Below, piece after piece: positions 36,199 through 44,857 of a stretch of 64,000 nt of DNA. Every line of letters begins with the position of its first letter. The first letter of the stretch is position 1. The stretch is from assembly GCA_019635585.1 (NCBI GenBank), contig JAHBZE010000001.1:1364001-1428000 (forward strand), given 5' to 3'. This DNA is from Xanthobacteraceae bacterium (GTDB taxonomy: Bacteria; Pseudomonadota; Alphaproteobacteria; Rhizobiales; Xanthobacteraceae). A model generated the notes under the pieces. It was not told the DNA's origin. It searched no databases and was given only the letters and a program-made list of their open reading frames with translations. A program made the position numbers and the translations under genes.

Positions 36199-37221
36199 TC
36201 AGTACGCCGCCTTATACTTCGCGAGCGATTCCTTCAGCTCTTTCATCGCGGTTGCCGGATCGACGCCAGCCTTGGTAACGCCTTCGGCCCAGGCCTTTTC
36301 GAGCGGCTCGGCGGCCTTGCGCCACTGCGCAAGCTGGTCGGCGGAGATCGAATAGACCTCATGGCCGGCGGCAGCTTTCAGCTTGGCGCGGCCGCCGAAC
36401 TCATAGTCGGCCCAGGGGCCGGCAACTTTCAGCGCCCATTCGGTCGAGCAGTGATCGTCGATGATCTTCTTCTGATTCGCCGACATCTGCTCATAGACCG
36501 CCTTGTTCATGACCCACGCAAAGGTCGTGGCGTAAAGCGGAACATCCATATGGTACTTCGTGACGCTGTCGATTTTGAACAGAAGGATCGAACCCCAGGG
36601 GAACGTCACCGCGTCCGCGACGCCCTTCTCGAGGATGTCACGCACTTCCGGCGCCGAGGACTGCACGTTGGTGCCGCCGAGCAGAGTCACGAACTGGCCC
36701 ATGGTCGCGTGCGCAGGACGGATCTTCATGCCCTTGATGTCGCCCGGCACCATGACCTTCTTGTTCACGGAGTGGATTGCGCCGGGATCGTGCACGAAGG
36801 CGAGACAGAACTTGACGTCCTTCATCTCCTTCGCTGCGTACTTGCGATACCAGGCGTCGAGCGCCTGCGAGCCGCCTTTGCCGTTCGCAATCAGGAACGG
36901 CAGTTCGCCAGCGGCGATGACGGGAAAGCGGCCGGGCTGATAACCGGGATTGATATAGGTGACATCGGCAATGCCGTCGCGCGCCATATCATAGTGGTCG
37001 AACGCCTTGCCGAGCTGCTGAGCGGGAAATACCGAGAAGGTGATGGTGCCGTTCGACGCTTTCTGAATCGACGCACCCCACTCCTCCATCGCCTTCTGCA
37101 ACGGATGCGAAGGCGGAACCCAGTGGGACAATTTCAGGTGAAAGCTCTTCTCTTGTGCGACCGCGGAGCCAGCAATGCCGAAGGCAAGCAAGGCCCCGAG
37201 CGCACACGCGCGCAACTTCAT
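36199..37221 (-). CDS. TRAP transporter substrate-binding protein (DctP-type)
   Basis: 340 residues with signal peptide (MKLRACALGALLAFGIAGSA, cleaved near VAQ at about residue 22). GGGAGG lies before the ATG. The DctP fold shows LKLSHWVPPSHPLQKAMEEW, KGMKIRPAHATMG (the Arg that usually grips a carboxylate) and VADAVTFPWGSIL. It captures an organic acid in the periplasm and hands it to the DctQM permease. The ligand is uncertain: malonate is suggested by the facing MatAB fusion, but the divergent MarR-ior operon could equally mean an aryl-pyruvate or related acid. Confidence 0.92.
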   Translation of the reverse strand: MKLRACALGALLAFGIAGSAVAQEKSFHLKLSHWVPPSHPLQKAMEEWGASIQKASNGTITFSVFPAQQLGKAFDHYDMARDGIADVTYINPGYQPGRFPVIAAGELPFLIANGKGGSQALDAWYRKYAAKEMKDVKFCLAFVHDPGAIHSVNKKVMVPGDIKGMKIRPAHATMGQFVTLLGGTNVQSSAPEVRDILEKGVADAVTFPWGSILLFKIDSVTKYHMDVPLYATTFAWVMNKAVYEQMSANQKKIIDDHCSTEWALKVAGPWADYEFGGRAKLKAAAGHEVYSISADQLAQWRKAAEPLEKAWAEGVTKAGVDPATAMKELKESLAKYKAAY

Positions 37222-37517
37222 TGTAGTCCTCCCTTTTATGCTCCGGTTATTTTCTGGCGTTACCGGAATTGTCAGGCCGGTTTTTCCGGCCGCAGCTAGT
37301 TATGCCACAGAACTATTCGCTTTTCTCGTTCCCAGTTGCGATACAAACTGTTACCCCACGGCCACAGACCATCGCCGCGCGGCTGACTTTGCGATTGAGC
37401 CAAAGCGCCAAGGGCTTGTAAAGTAAATTAGTTGGGTACAAAACCAATTTAGGCTAGTACCTTTCAAGGACTTATTGAATTTCACCCGCGCCAACGGCCA
37501 ATCGGGAAGTTCTGGAC
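37222..37517. other. divergent promoter region between TRAP and MarR-ior operons
   Basis: 296 bases with no gene. It contains the binding-protein ribosome site near 37225-37235, an A/T-rich stretch at 37415-37470, and an imperfect dyad at 37425-37450. Promoters for both directions must lie here. Confidence 0.6.
37425..37450. promoter_or_regulatory. imperfect dyad, possible MarR operator
   Basis: TTGG at 37432-37435 and CCAA at 37444-37447 are the core of a wider A/T-flanked dyad (AAATTAG... and ...CCAATTT). It sits 70-90 bases before the MarR start, between divergent genes, as MarR operators usually do. The symmetry is weak. Confidence 0.3.
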
Positions 37518-38030
37518 ATGAAACAAGACGCACTCTCCCGCAGCGCGGAAACCGACAGCGCTTCGCAACGCAAAGGTGCCGCAAACGAAAACGTGGATTT
37601 CGGGCCGCTCGCAAACTGGGTCGGCTTTCATTTGCGCCTCGCGCAGACCGCGAGCTTTCAGGCCTTCGTCGCGGAAGCGCGGGAGATCGATCTCAGCCCC
37701 GGACGCTTCGCGACGTTGATGCTGATCGGGCGCAATCCCGGCATCAGTCAGACCGCGCTCGCGGTCGCCAACGGCCGGGACAAGTCGACGTTGACGCCGA
37801 TCCTCGAAGATCTCGAGCGGCGCGGATTCATCCTGCGCGAGAAACTGAAGACCGACCGGCGGAGTTATCAACTCACGCTGACCGACACAGGCAAGAAGAT
37901 GCTGGAGCAACTCACCGCCTGCGCGAAGCGGCACGACGACAATCTCGATCGCATCATCGGCGTAAAAGACCGCGCGAAGTTCATCAAGATTTTGCAGAAG
38001 ATCACCGCCGAAATCGGCCACGACGACTGA
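37518..38030 (+). CDS. MarR-family transcriptional regulator (ior locus)
   Basis: 170 residues: an N-terminal tail of about 30 residues, then the winged helix with NPGISQTALAVANGRDKSTLTPILEDLERRG split over the recognition region and the wing KTDRRSYQLTLTDTG. MarR proteins are dimeric repressors released by small aromatic or CoA ligands. It starts the MarR-iorA-iorB-mobA operon (17 bases to iorA) and diverges from the TRAP operon, so it probably controls one or both. Confidence 0.88.
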   Translation: MKQDALSRSAETDSASQRKGAANENVDFGPLANWVGFHLRLAQTASFQAFVAEAREIDLSPGRFATLMLIGRNPGISQTALAVANGRDKSTLTPILEDLERRGFILREKLKTDRRSYQLTLTDTGKKMLEQLTACAKRHDDNLDRIIGVKDRAKFIKILQKITAEIGHDD

Positions 38031-38047
38031 ACGGATGAAAGCTGACC

Positions 38048-40210
38048 ATGGCCGAAGTCTCGTTCCATAGCGAGATCAAGAGTCTCACGCTCAGTAGCGG
38101 CGACACCTTTCGCGGCGAAGGCATTCTCGCGGTCACGAAGGCGCTGCTGCAATCGGGCGTCGCTTATGTCGGCGGCTATCAGGGCGCACCGGTCAGTCAT
38201 CTGCTCGACGTGCTGGTGCAATCCGAAGACTTGCTTTCCGAACTCGGCGTACATCTGGAAACCTGCACCAACGAGGCGGCTGCGGCGGCAATGCTCGGCG
38301 CTTCGATCAATTATCCGCTGCGCGGCGCAGTGACGTGGAAATCCATCGTCGGCACCAATGTCGCGGCCGATGCGCTTTCCAATCTCGCATCCGCCGGTGT
38401 GATTGGCGGCGCGCTGATCGTGATCGGCGAAGACTATGGCGAGGGCGCGAGCGTCATTCAGGAACGCACGCATGCTTTCGCGCTGAAGTCGTCGCTGTGG
38501 CTGCTCGATCCCCGCCCCAACCTTCCGACCATCGTGCGTATGGTGGAAAAAGGCTTCGAGCTTTCGGAGGCGAGCAATACGCCGGTGATGCTCGAACTGC
38601 GCATCCGCGCCTGCCATGTCTATGGCTCGTTCGATGCCAAAGATAACGTTGCCGCGAAATTCTCCGCGAAGCACAAAATCCCTTCGCCCGCCGTGTTCGA
38701 ATACGACCGGCTGAGCCATCCGCCTGCGACTTTCGTGCAGGAAAAGCACAAGATGGAACAGCGCCTGCCCAAGGCGCAGAAATTCATCCTCGAGCACAAG
38801 CTCAACGAGGTTTTCGGCCCCGAGAACGGCGATACCGGCATCATCGTGCAGGGCGGGCTCTTCAACGTGCTGAACGGGCGGCTCGCGCTCGCAGGACTTT
38901 CTGATTCTTTCGGCAATATGAAAGTGCCGACGCTGGTACTGAACGTCACCCACCCGCTCGTGCCCGAACAGATCGTGAAATTCTGCGCAGGCAAGAAGTC
39001 GGTGCTGATCGTCGAGGAAGGCAATCCCGAGTTCATCGAGCAGGCGGTCGGCCAGATTCTCCGCAAAGCCGTTCTGAACACGAAAATCTTCGGCAAAGAC
39101 GTGCTGCCTTCGGCGGGCGAATATACTCCGCTTGTGATTGCACGCGGGCTCACGAAATTTCTTGAGGCAAACGGCAGCAAAGCTCCCGCGCTGACGGACT
39201 GGATCGCGCAGACGGACGCGCATCAAAAGGAAATCGACGGCGCACTCGGCAGTCCGCTGCCGCCGCGCCCACCGACCTTCTGTACCGGCTGCCCGGAGCG
39301 CCCAGTGTTCTCGGCGATGAAGCTATTAAAGCAGGAAATGGGTCCGGTGCATGTCGCCGCCGACATCGGTTGCCATGCGTTCGGTACCTTCGCGCCTTTC
39401 AGCCAAGGCAACTCCATTCTCGGCTACGGTATGTCGCTCGCATCCGCCGCGGCCGTTTCCGGCACGCAAAAGCAGCGACCGGTTTCGATCATGGGCGACG
39501 GCGGCTTCTGGCATAACGGCTTGCTTTCGGGTGTCGCGGGCGCGGTCTTCAATAAAGACGACTCCGTGCTCGTCATCATGAACAACGGCTATTCCAGCGC
39601 GACCGGCTTGCAGGACATTCCCTCGAGCGCGCCGGAAAAGGACGGCCGCGGCAACGGCTTAGAGATCGAAAGCACGCTGAAAAGTCTCGGGGTGCCGTGG
39701 GTGAAGCGGCAGCGCACTTACGGCGTCGAAGGCATGATGAATACGCTGCGCGATGCGCTGACTTCGGACAAAAAAGGTTTGAAGGTCGTGATCGCCGACG
39801 GCGAATGCCAGCTTGCGCGGCAACGCCGCGTGAAGCCGGCGTTTGCGCGGCTGAAGAACGAAGGCAAGCGCGTCGAGCGCACGCGCTTCTGGGTCGATCC
39901 GGACGTCTGTACCGGCGACCATTCCTGCATCCGCCTTTCCGGTTGTCCATCACTGACAATCAAGCCGAACGAAGACCCGTTGCGTCCTGACCCGATCGCG
40001 CACGTCAATAACGACTGCGTCGGCTGCGGGCTTTGCGGCGAAGTCGCGCATGCCGCGCAGCTTTGCCCATCGTTTGCCGAAATCAAGGTGATCGAAAATC
40101 CGAACATCCTCGACCGGCTCAAGCATCGCATCTCATCCGCGCTGATCCGGCTCATGGGCGGCAATTCGGGCGGCAGCGGCAAGGCGCCGATGCCGGTGCC
40201 TGCGGAATAG
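38048..40210 (+). CDS. iorA: indolepyruvate ferredoxin oxidoreductase, alpha subunit
   Basis: 720 residues, organised as in archaeal IorA. The pyrimidine-binding domain comes first (YVGGYQGAPVSHLLDVL), then the TPP domain with the Cys motif TFCTGCPERPVF near 414 and the Mg-TPP loop MGDGGFWHNGLLSGVAGA. A C-terminal ferredoxin-like segment follows with VCTGDHSCIRLSGC and NDCVGCGLCG. It oxidatively decarboxylates indolepyruvate and other aryl-pyruvates to the acyl-CoA with electrons going to ferredoxin. The substrate range in this organism is not known. Confidence 0.92.
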   Translation: MAEVSFHSEIKSLTLSSGDTFRGEGILAVTKALLQSGVAYVGGYQGAPVSHLLDVLVQSEDLLSELGVHLETCTNEAAAAAMLGASINYPLRGAVTWKSIVGTNVAADALSNLASAGVIGGALIVIGEDYGEGASVIQERTHAFALKSSLWLLDPRPNLPTIVRMVEKGFELSEASNTPVMLELRIRACHVYGSFDAKDNVAAKFSAKHKIPSPAVFEYDRLSHPPATFVQEKHKMEQRLPKAQKFILEHKLNEVFGPENGDTGIIVQGGLFNVLNGRLALAGLSDSFGNMKVPTLVLNVTHPLVPEQIVKFCAGKKSVLIVEEGNPEFIEQAVGQILRKAVLNTKIFGKDVLPSAGEYTPLVIARGLTKFLEANGSKAPALTDWIAQTDAHQKEIDGALGSPLPPRPPTFCTGCPERPVFSAMKLLKQEMGPVHVAADIGCHAFGTFAPFSQGNSILGYGMSLASAAAVSGTQKQRPVSIMGDGGFWHNGLLSGVAGAVFNKDDSVLVIMNNGYSSATGLQDIPSSAPEKDGRGNGLEIESTLKSLGVPWVKRQRTYGVEGMMNTLRDALTSDKKGLKVVIADGECQLARQRRVKPAFARLKNEGKRVERTRFWVDPDVCTGDHSCIRLSGCPSLTIKPNEDPLRPDPIAHVNNDCVGCGLCGEVAHAAQLCPSFAEIKVIENPNILDRLKHRISSALIRLMGGNSGGSGKAPMPVPAE

Positions 40211-40214
40211 CGCA

Positions 40215-41729
40215 ATGCAGGATGCTCGCCCGGTTCGTCTTTTAATTGCGGCCCTCGGCGGCGAAGGTGGCGGCGTGCTCGCCTCGTGGATTACAAATGC
40301 GGCAGTTGCTGCGGGTCATGTTGCGCAACGCACGTCCATTCCGGGCGTCGCGCAGCGTACCGGCGCCACCACGTATTATCTCGAGATCGTGCCGGACTCG
40401 GGCAACGGCGAAATGCCCGTGCTCGCGCTGAACCCGGCGCCGGGCGAAGTCGATGTGATGCTGGCCAGCGAGTTGCTGGAGACGACGCGCGCGGTGCAGG
40501 CAGGGTCCATCACGCCTTCGCGCACGCATCTGATCGCCTCCACGCATCGCGTCTTTACGGTCGAGGAAAAGTCGGCGATGGCCGACGGCCGTATCGATCC
40601 GCAGCGGATGCAGAGTGTCCTGCGGCAATTCTCCAAGAGCGCGCTACTTGCCGATCTCGCTGCGACCGCGCGCGGCGCGAACAGCCAGCTCAATGCGGTG
40701 ATGCTCGGCGCGCTTGCCGGCACGAAAGCCCTGCCGATTGCCGACGACTATTTCCGGGCGGCGATTCGCACCGAAGGCAAGGCGATCGACGCCAATCTTC
40801 GCGGCTTCGAGGCGGGGTACGCGCTGGCCGCGCAGGGGAACGCGGCGGAGGAAAGGTCCATGCCAGTGCTTCGCGCACCGCGCGCCGAGAACCAGATCGA
40901 GGCACGCGCGGTTCGCACTCTTCCCCGCGAAGCCGCGGAAATCGCGCTCGAGGGCGTGCGGCGGCTCACGGACTACCAAAACAAGTCCTACGCCGCACTT
41001 TATCTCGACCGGCTCGAGCGCTTCGCGAGAAAGCCGGAAGCGGACTCGAATTTCCTGCGCGAACTTGCACGATTGCTCGCCGTCCGCATGTCGTTCGAAG
41101 ACACGATCCGCGTCGCGCAGCTAAAAATCCGCGAAGGGCGGATCGAGCGGCTGCGCCGCGAATCCGGCACTAGCGAAGGCGCGCTCATCCGCGTCTCCGA
41201 ATTCATGAAACCAGGACCAGAAGAGATTTTCTCGATGCTGCCGCCCTCGCTCGCGCGGCGCATCCTGGCTTGGATCGAGAAGCGCGGCTGGAGCGAGCGT
41301 TCTATCAAGATGAAAGTCTCGACGACGAACGTGTTCGGCTTTCTCCGGTTGCGGCTGCTTTCGGGCCTGCGCTGGTGGCGCCCGCGCACGCTGCGCTTTG
41401 CAGAGGAAAATGCCTGGGCCGAGCGTTGGCTCGATCTTGCCGAGCGCACGCTTGTGCGCGACCCGGAAGCGGCGAAAGCCGTGGTTGCGACCGCCTCGCT
41501 CGTCAAAGGCTATGGCGAGACCATGAAGCGCGGATTGAAGAACTGGAATCTGCTCGCCGATTTCGTGATCGAACCGTTTCTGGAAGGCAAGCTGCCGCGC
41601 GAACAGTTCGCCGATGCGGTGACGCAAGGCCGGATCGCAGCGCTGAAGGATGCCGACGGCAAGCCGCTCGGCGCGCTCATCGAATCCTTGCGCGCGTTGC
41701 CGCGACAGCAGCAGATCGCGGCGGAATGA
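40215..41729 (+). CDS. iorB: indolepyruvate oxidoreductase subunit beta with C-terminal DUF6537-type domain
   Basis: 504 residues. The first 190 form the 2-oxoacid:acceptor oxidoreductase gamma fold (LLIAALGGEGGGVLASWI, IPGVAQRTGATTYYLEI), which is all that archaeal IorB contains. The remaining 300 residues match the helical domain usually fused to proteobacterial indolepyruvate oxidoreductases (DUF6537). It starts 4 bases after iorA and its stop overlaps the mobA start by 4 bases (ATGA), so the three are translationally linked. Confidence 0.9.
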   Translation: MQDARPVRLLIAALGGEGGGVLASWITNAAVAAGHVAQRTSIPGVAQRTGATTYYLEIVPDSGNGEMPVLALNPAPGEVDVMLASELLETTRAVQAGSITPSRTHLIASTHRVFTVEEKSAMADGRIDPQRMQSVLRQFSKSALLADLAATARGANSQLNAVMLGALAGTKALPIADDYFRAAIRTEGKAIDANLRGFEAGYALAAQGNAAEERSMPVLRAPRAENQIEARAVRTLPREAAEIALEGVRRLTDYQNKSYAALYLDRLERFARKPEADSNFLRELARLLAVRMSFEDTIRVAQLKIREGRIERLRRESGTSEGALIRVSEFMKPGPEEIFSMLPPSLARRILAWIEKRGWSERSIKMKVSTTNVFGFLRLRLLSGLRWWRPRTLRFAEENAWAERWLDLAERTLVRDPEAAKAVVATASLVKGYGETMKRGLKNWNLLADFVIEPFLEGKLPREQFADAVTQGRIAALKDADGKPLGALIESLRALPRQQQIAAE

Positions 41730-42349
41730 GCGCTGCGCCGATCTGCGGTGTCGTGCTCGCGGGCGGTCTCGCTTCGCGGTTGGGCGGCGGCGACAAGGCG
41801 CTGCTCGAAATCGGCGGCGAAACCATTCTCGACCGCGTGCTCGAACGCATCGCGCCTTTTTGCTCCGAAATCGTATTGAATGCGAACGGCGACGCGGCGC
41901 GCTTCGCCGCATTCGGCTTACCGGTCGTGGCCGATAGCGTGCCGGATTTCGCGGGGCCGCTCGCGGGCATTCTCGCAGGCATGGACTGGGCGCAGGCACA
42001 TCATCCCGAAATCGAATGGATCGCAAGCGTGCCAGGCGATTGTCCCTTTCTCCCGCACGATCTTGTGCCGCGCTTGCATGACGCAGCGCTCGCCGCAACG
42101 AAACCGGTTGCTTGCGCGATGTCTGGTGGACAGCGGCATCCGCTCGCCGCGGTGTGGCGTGTTTCGCTGCGCGACGATTTACGCCGCGCGCTCGACACCG
42201 GCGAGCGCAAAGTCGAGCTTTGGGCCGAACGTCATGGCGCAGTCTATGCGGAGTGGCCGGCCGAACCGGTCGACCCGTTCCTGAACGTGAACAGCCCGGA
42301 AGATTTGCTCGCGGCCGAAGAAATCGCCGACGCCGACCCGGAGTTCTAG
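41726..42349 (+). CDS. mobA: molybdenum cofactor guanylyltransferase
   Basis: 207 residues from the ATG at 41726 that overlaps the iorB stop; the upstream open frame belongs to iorB. The nucleotidyltransferase start VVLAGGLASRLGGGDKALLE is the MobA signature, followed by FAGPLAGILAGM and VPGDCPFLP. It adds GMP to molybdopterin to make MGD, needed by DMSO-reductase-type enzymes such as formate dehydrogenase. Its end shares 4 bases (CTAG) with convergent mobB. Confidence 0.95.
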   Translation: MSAAPICGVVLAGGLASRLGGGDKALLEIGGETILDRVLERIAPFCSEIVLNANGDAARFAAFGLPVVADSVPDFAGPLAGILAGMDWAQAHHPEIEWIASVPGDCPFLPHDLVPRLHDAALAATKPVACAMSGGQRHPLAAVWRVSLRDDLRRALDTGERKVELWAERHGAVYAEWPAEPVDPFLNVNSPEDLLAAEEIADADPEF

Positions 42350-42873
42350 GCGCGCTCGCGCATCGGCTTCAGGCGCTCGGCGGGCATCGCTTCCACTGTC
42401 ATCACGTCCGCGATCTTTTCGATATCGCTAATCGGAATCACCGGCACTTTCGCTGCCGGCACCTCGGCGTTCGAGGTAATCGCGACGATGTAGTCGTCGT
42501 CGGGATGAAGAAGCGGCTTGCCGACTTCGGGCCGGTAAATCTCGAGCTTGGGATGGCGATGCCGCTTGAAGCCTTCGACGATCAAAAGATCGACCGGTGT
42601 CAGCATCGGAATGATGTCGGCAAGATCGGGTTCGGCCTCGTCGCGCAGTTCGTGCACCAATGCCCAACGGACGCCCGACGCGACGAATACCTCGGTCGCC
42701 CCTGCCTCGCGATGGCGATGCGAATCCTTGCCCGGCAGGTCGATGTCGAAGCCCTTATGCGCGTGCTTGACGGTGGAGACCCTCAAGCCCCGCGAGCGGA
42801 AAACCGGGATGAGCTGGGTGACCAGCGTGGTCTTTCCCGCTCCGCTCCATCCTGCAAGGCCGATAATGCGCAT
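42346..42873 (-). CDS. mobB: molybdopterin-guanine dinucleotide biosynthesis protein MobB
   Basis: 175 residues from the ATG at 42873 (MRIIGLAGWSGAGKTTLVTQ), which starts directly at the P-loop strand as in other MobB; the frame continues 27 codons upstream without similarity. The GTP-binding loop is GWSGAGKTTL, with STVKHAHKGFDID and VDLLIVEGFKRHRHPKLE further on. It assists MobA and is not strictly essential in E. coli. mobA and mobB face each other and overlap at their stops, instead of forming the usual mobAB operon. Confidence 0.94.
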   Translation of the reverse strand: MRIIGLAGWSGAGKTTLVTQLIPVFRSRGLRVSTVKHAHKGFDIDLPGKDSHRHREAGATEVFVASGVRWALVHELRDEAEPDLADIIPMLTPVDLLIVEGFKRHRHPKLEIYRPEVGKPLLHPDDDYIVAITSNAEVPAAKVPVIPISDIEKIADVMTVEAMPAERLKPMRERA

Positions 42874-42977
42874 CCGCAATCTATAGCAGGTGGCACGAAC
42901 ATCGGGTAAAGGGCCTCTTGACGCCGCCATATAGTGCGTCAGTGTCTCCGGCAATTCATCCTTTCAGGGTTTGCCTC

Positions 42978-43820
42978 ATGCGTCGCCGGTTTTGTGCTTC
43001 CCTTTTCTGTGCACTGTTCGCGTTCTCCGCCCCGGTCATGGCCGAAGCGCCTTACGACGGGCCGATCTTCGACGCGCATCTGCATTACAACTGGGAGCCG
43101 AAGCCGCACTACAATCTCGAAGAAGTGTTCGCGCTTTTGAAGCGCAACAACGTCAAAGGCATCCTCGCCACCAGCCGCCCGAATACCGGCACGGTCGCGC
43201 TGATGGAAGCGAAGCAGAACGAGATCTGGGTCGTCCCTTTCATCCGCCAATACAAAACGCGCGCGGACATCCCGACTTGGTTCAAAGACGATACGATCTT
43301 CGAGATGACGCAGGAGGAATTCAAGCGCGGCTATTATCGCGGCGTCGGCGAGTTTCACATCTACGGCAAGGCGGCGGCGACCGAGGGTGCTGCGAAACTC
43401 GTGCGCTTCGCGGTCGAGAACGATCTCTTTATTCACGCGCATTGCGATGTCGAAGCGCTCGAGCTGCTTTACTCACACGACAAGCGCGCACGGATCATCT
43501 GGGCGCATACCGGCTTTTCGACGCCCGCAGTCGAGGTGAAGGCGCTGCTTGCGAAATATCCGTCGCTGATGGGAGAGCTTTCGTTTCGCGGCGGTATCAC
43601 CGAAAGCGATGGCAAGCTGACGGACGACTGGCGCGAGCTTTTCGTCCAGCATTCGGACCGCTTCCTGCTCGGCTCCGATACCTGGATCACGCCGCGCTGG
43701 CTGCAATATGATGCGTTGATGACGAATTACCGCGCATGGCTCGGCCAGTTGCCGAAAGAGCACGCGCGGCGTATCGCTTTCGGAAACGCGGAACGTCTGT
43801 TTCGCTCCGAAAAGAAATAG
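42978..43820 (+). CDS. exported amidohydrolase-family protein
   Basis: 280 residues from the ATG at 42978 that opens a signal peptide (MRRRFCASLFCALFAFSAPV, cleavage near MAEA). The mature protein has the metal-ligand motif IFDAHLHYNW, then IHAHCDVEALELL, IIWAHTGFS and LLGSDTW, the His and Asp positions of the amidohydrolase TIM barrel. It is probably a periplasmic metal-dependent hydrolase or decarboxylase of small acids. No substrate is evident. It is followed after 15 bases by a DapA-like gene. Confidence 0.82.
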   Translation: MRRRFCASLFCALFAFSAPVMAEAPYDGPIFDAHLHYNWEPKPHYNLEEVFALLKRNNVKGILATSRPNTGTVALMEAKQNEIWVVPFIRQYKTRADIPTWFKDDTIFEMTQEEFKRGYYRGVGEFHIYGKAAATEGAAKLVRFAVENDLFIHAHCDVEALELLYSHDKRARIIWAHTGFSTPAVEVKALLAKYPSLMGELSFRGGITESDGKLTDDWRELFVQHSDRFLLGSDTWITPRWLQYDALMTNYRAWLGQLPKEHARRIAFGNAERLFRSEKK

Positions 43821-43835
43821 AAGAAAGACCCCAGA

Positions 43836-44720
43836 ATGACTGCAGCAACCGGTATCTGGCCGCCGGCGGCGACGCCGTTTCGCGAAGACCTTTCGATCGA
43901 CACGGAGCGTTATGTCGCTTTCTGCCACGAACTCTTGCGCGACGGCGCGCACGGGCTTGCGGTGCTCGGCACGACCAGCGAAGCGAACTCCCTCGATTTC
44001 GAGGAGCGCAAAAGCGTTCTCGAGAAGCTTGCGGCGTCTGGAATTAATCCGGCGCAGTTGCTGCCCGGCACCGGCGCGGCCTCCTTCGGCGACGCGGTGA
44101 AGCTCACGAAACACGCGGCGGAACTCGGCGTGAAAGGATCGCTGCTTCTTCCCCCATTCTATTACAAAGGTGTTTCCGACGAAGGGCTGTTCGAATTCGT
44201 TTCGGAAGTCATTGCTCGTGTGAACAACAAGCGCCTGCGGCTTTATCTCTACAATTTCCCGCAGCAGACCGGCCTCGTATGGTCGTCGGAACTGATCGCG
44301 AAACTGCGCGGCGCGTTTCCGGAAACCGTCGTCGGTATCAAGGACTCCTCAGGCGACGCAAAGTACCTCGACACGCTGCTCGAGAAATTTCCGGGCTTCG
44401 CGATTTTCCCTTCATCCGAGTCGCTGATGGTCGATGCGCTCGGCAAGGGCGCCGCGGGCTGCATCTCGGCGACGGCGAATACGCATGTGAAGGAAATCCG
44501 CGCGCTGTTCGATGGCTGGCAGTCCTCCAAAGCCGACGCGATGAATAAACGCGCGAGCGCAGTCCGCGCGCTGATCGCCTCCTATCCGCTGATCGCCGCC
44601 GTGAAGGCGACGCTTGCCGATCAGCACAAGCATAAGGGCTGGCACCGGCTGCGTCCGCCGTTGACGGCGCTCACCGAACGGCAGGCATCAGAATTGCGCA
44701 ACAAGCTGGCCGCACTTTAA
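43836..44720 (+). CDS. dihydrodipicolinate synthase-family lyase
   Basis: 294 residues with the class I aldolase barrel of DapA/NanA: GLAVLGTTSEANSLDFEER (carboxylate-binding region with Thr-Thr/Ser), LYLYNFPQQTG with the proton-relay Tyr, and the Schiff-base Lys in VVGIKDSSGD. True DapA is usually encoded elsewhere with other markers, and the neighbours here are catabolic. This is more likely a lyase for a keto-acid of a degradation pathway; the substrate is unknown. Confidence 0.86.
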   Translation: MTAATGIWPPAATPFREDLSIDTERYVAFCHELLRDGAHGLAVLGTTSEANSLDFEERKSVLEKLAASGINPAQLLPGTGAASFGDAVKLTKHAAELGVKGSLLLPPFYYKGVSDEGLFEFVSEVIARVNNKRLRLYLYNFPQQTGLVWSSELIAKLRGAFPETVVGIKDSSGDAKYLDTLLEKFPGFAIFPSSESLMVDALGKGAAGCISATANTHVKEIRALFDGWQSSKADAMNKRASAVRALIASYPLIAAVKATLADQHKHKGWHRLRPPLTALTERQASELRNKLAAL

Positions 44721-44857
44721 ACCGCGGCGGACGGGTGGGCGGCGGCGTGGGCGAACCAATGTCTGCGCGATTCGGCCCTGCCGCGGCGCATATTTGCGCG
44801 AGGCTAAACTTGAGCTAGAACCGCCGTGAGAGAAGATTGTAATAGGACATAACTACC

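Noticed and set aside
35743-37299. 518-codon open frame on the plus strand
   Set aside because: It is antisense to the TRAP small permease and binding protein, both of which have family motifs and ribosome sites.
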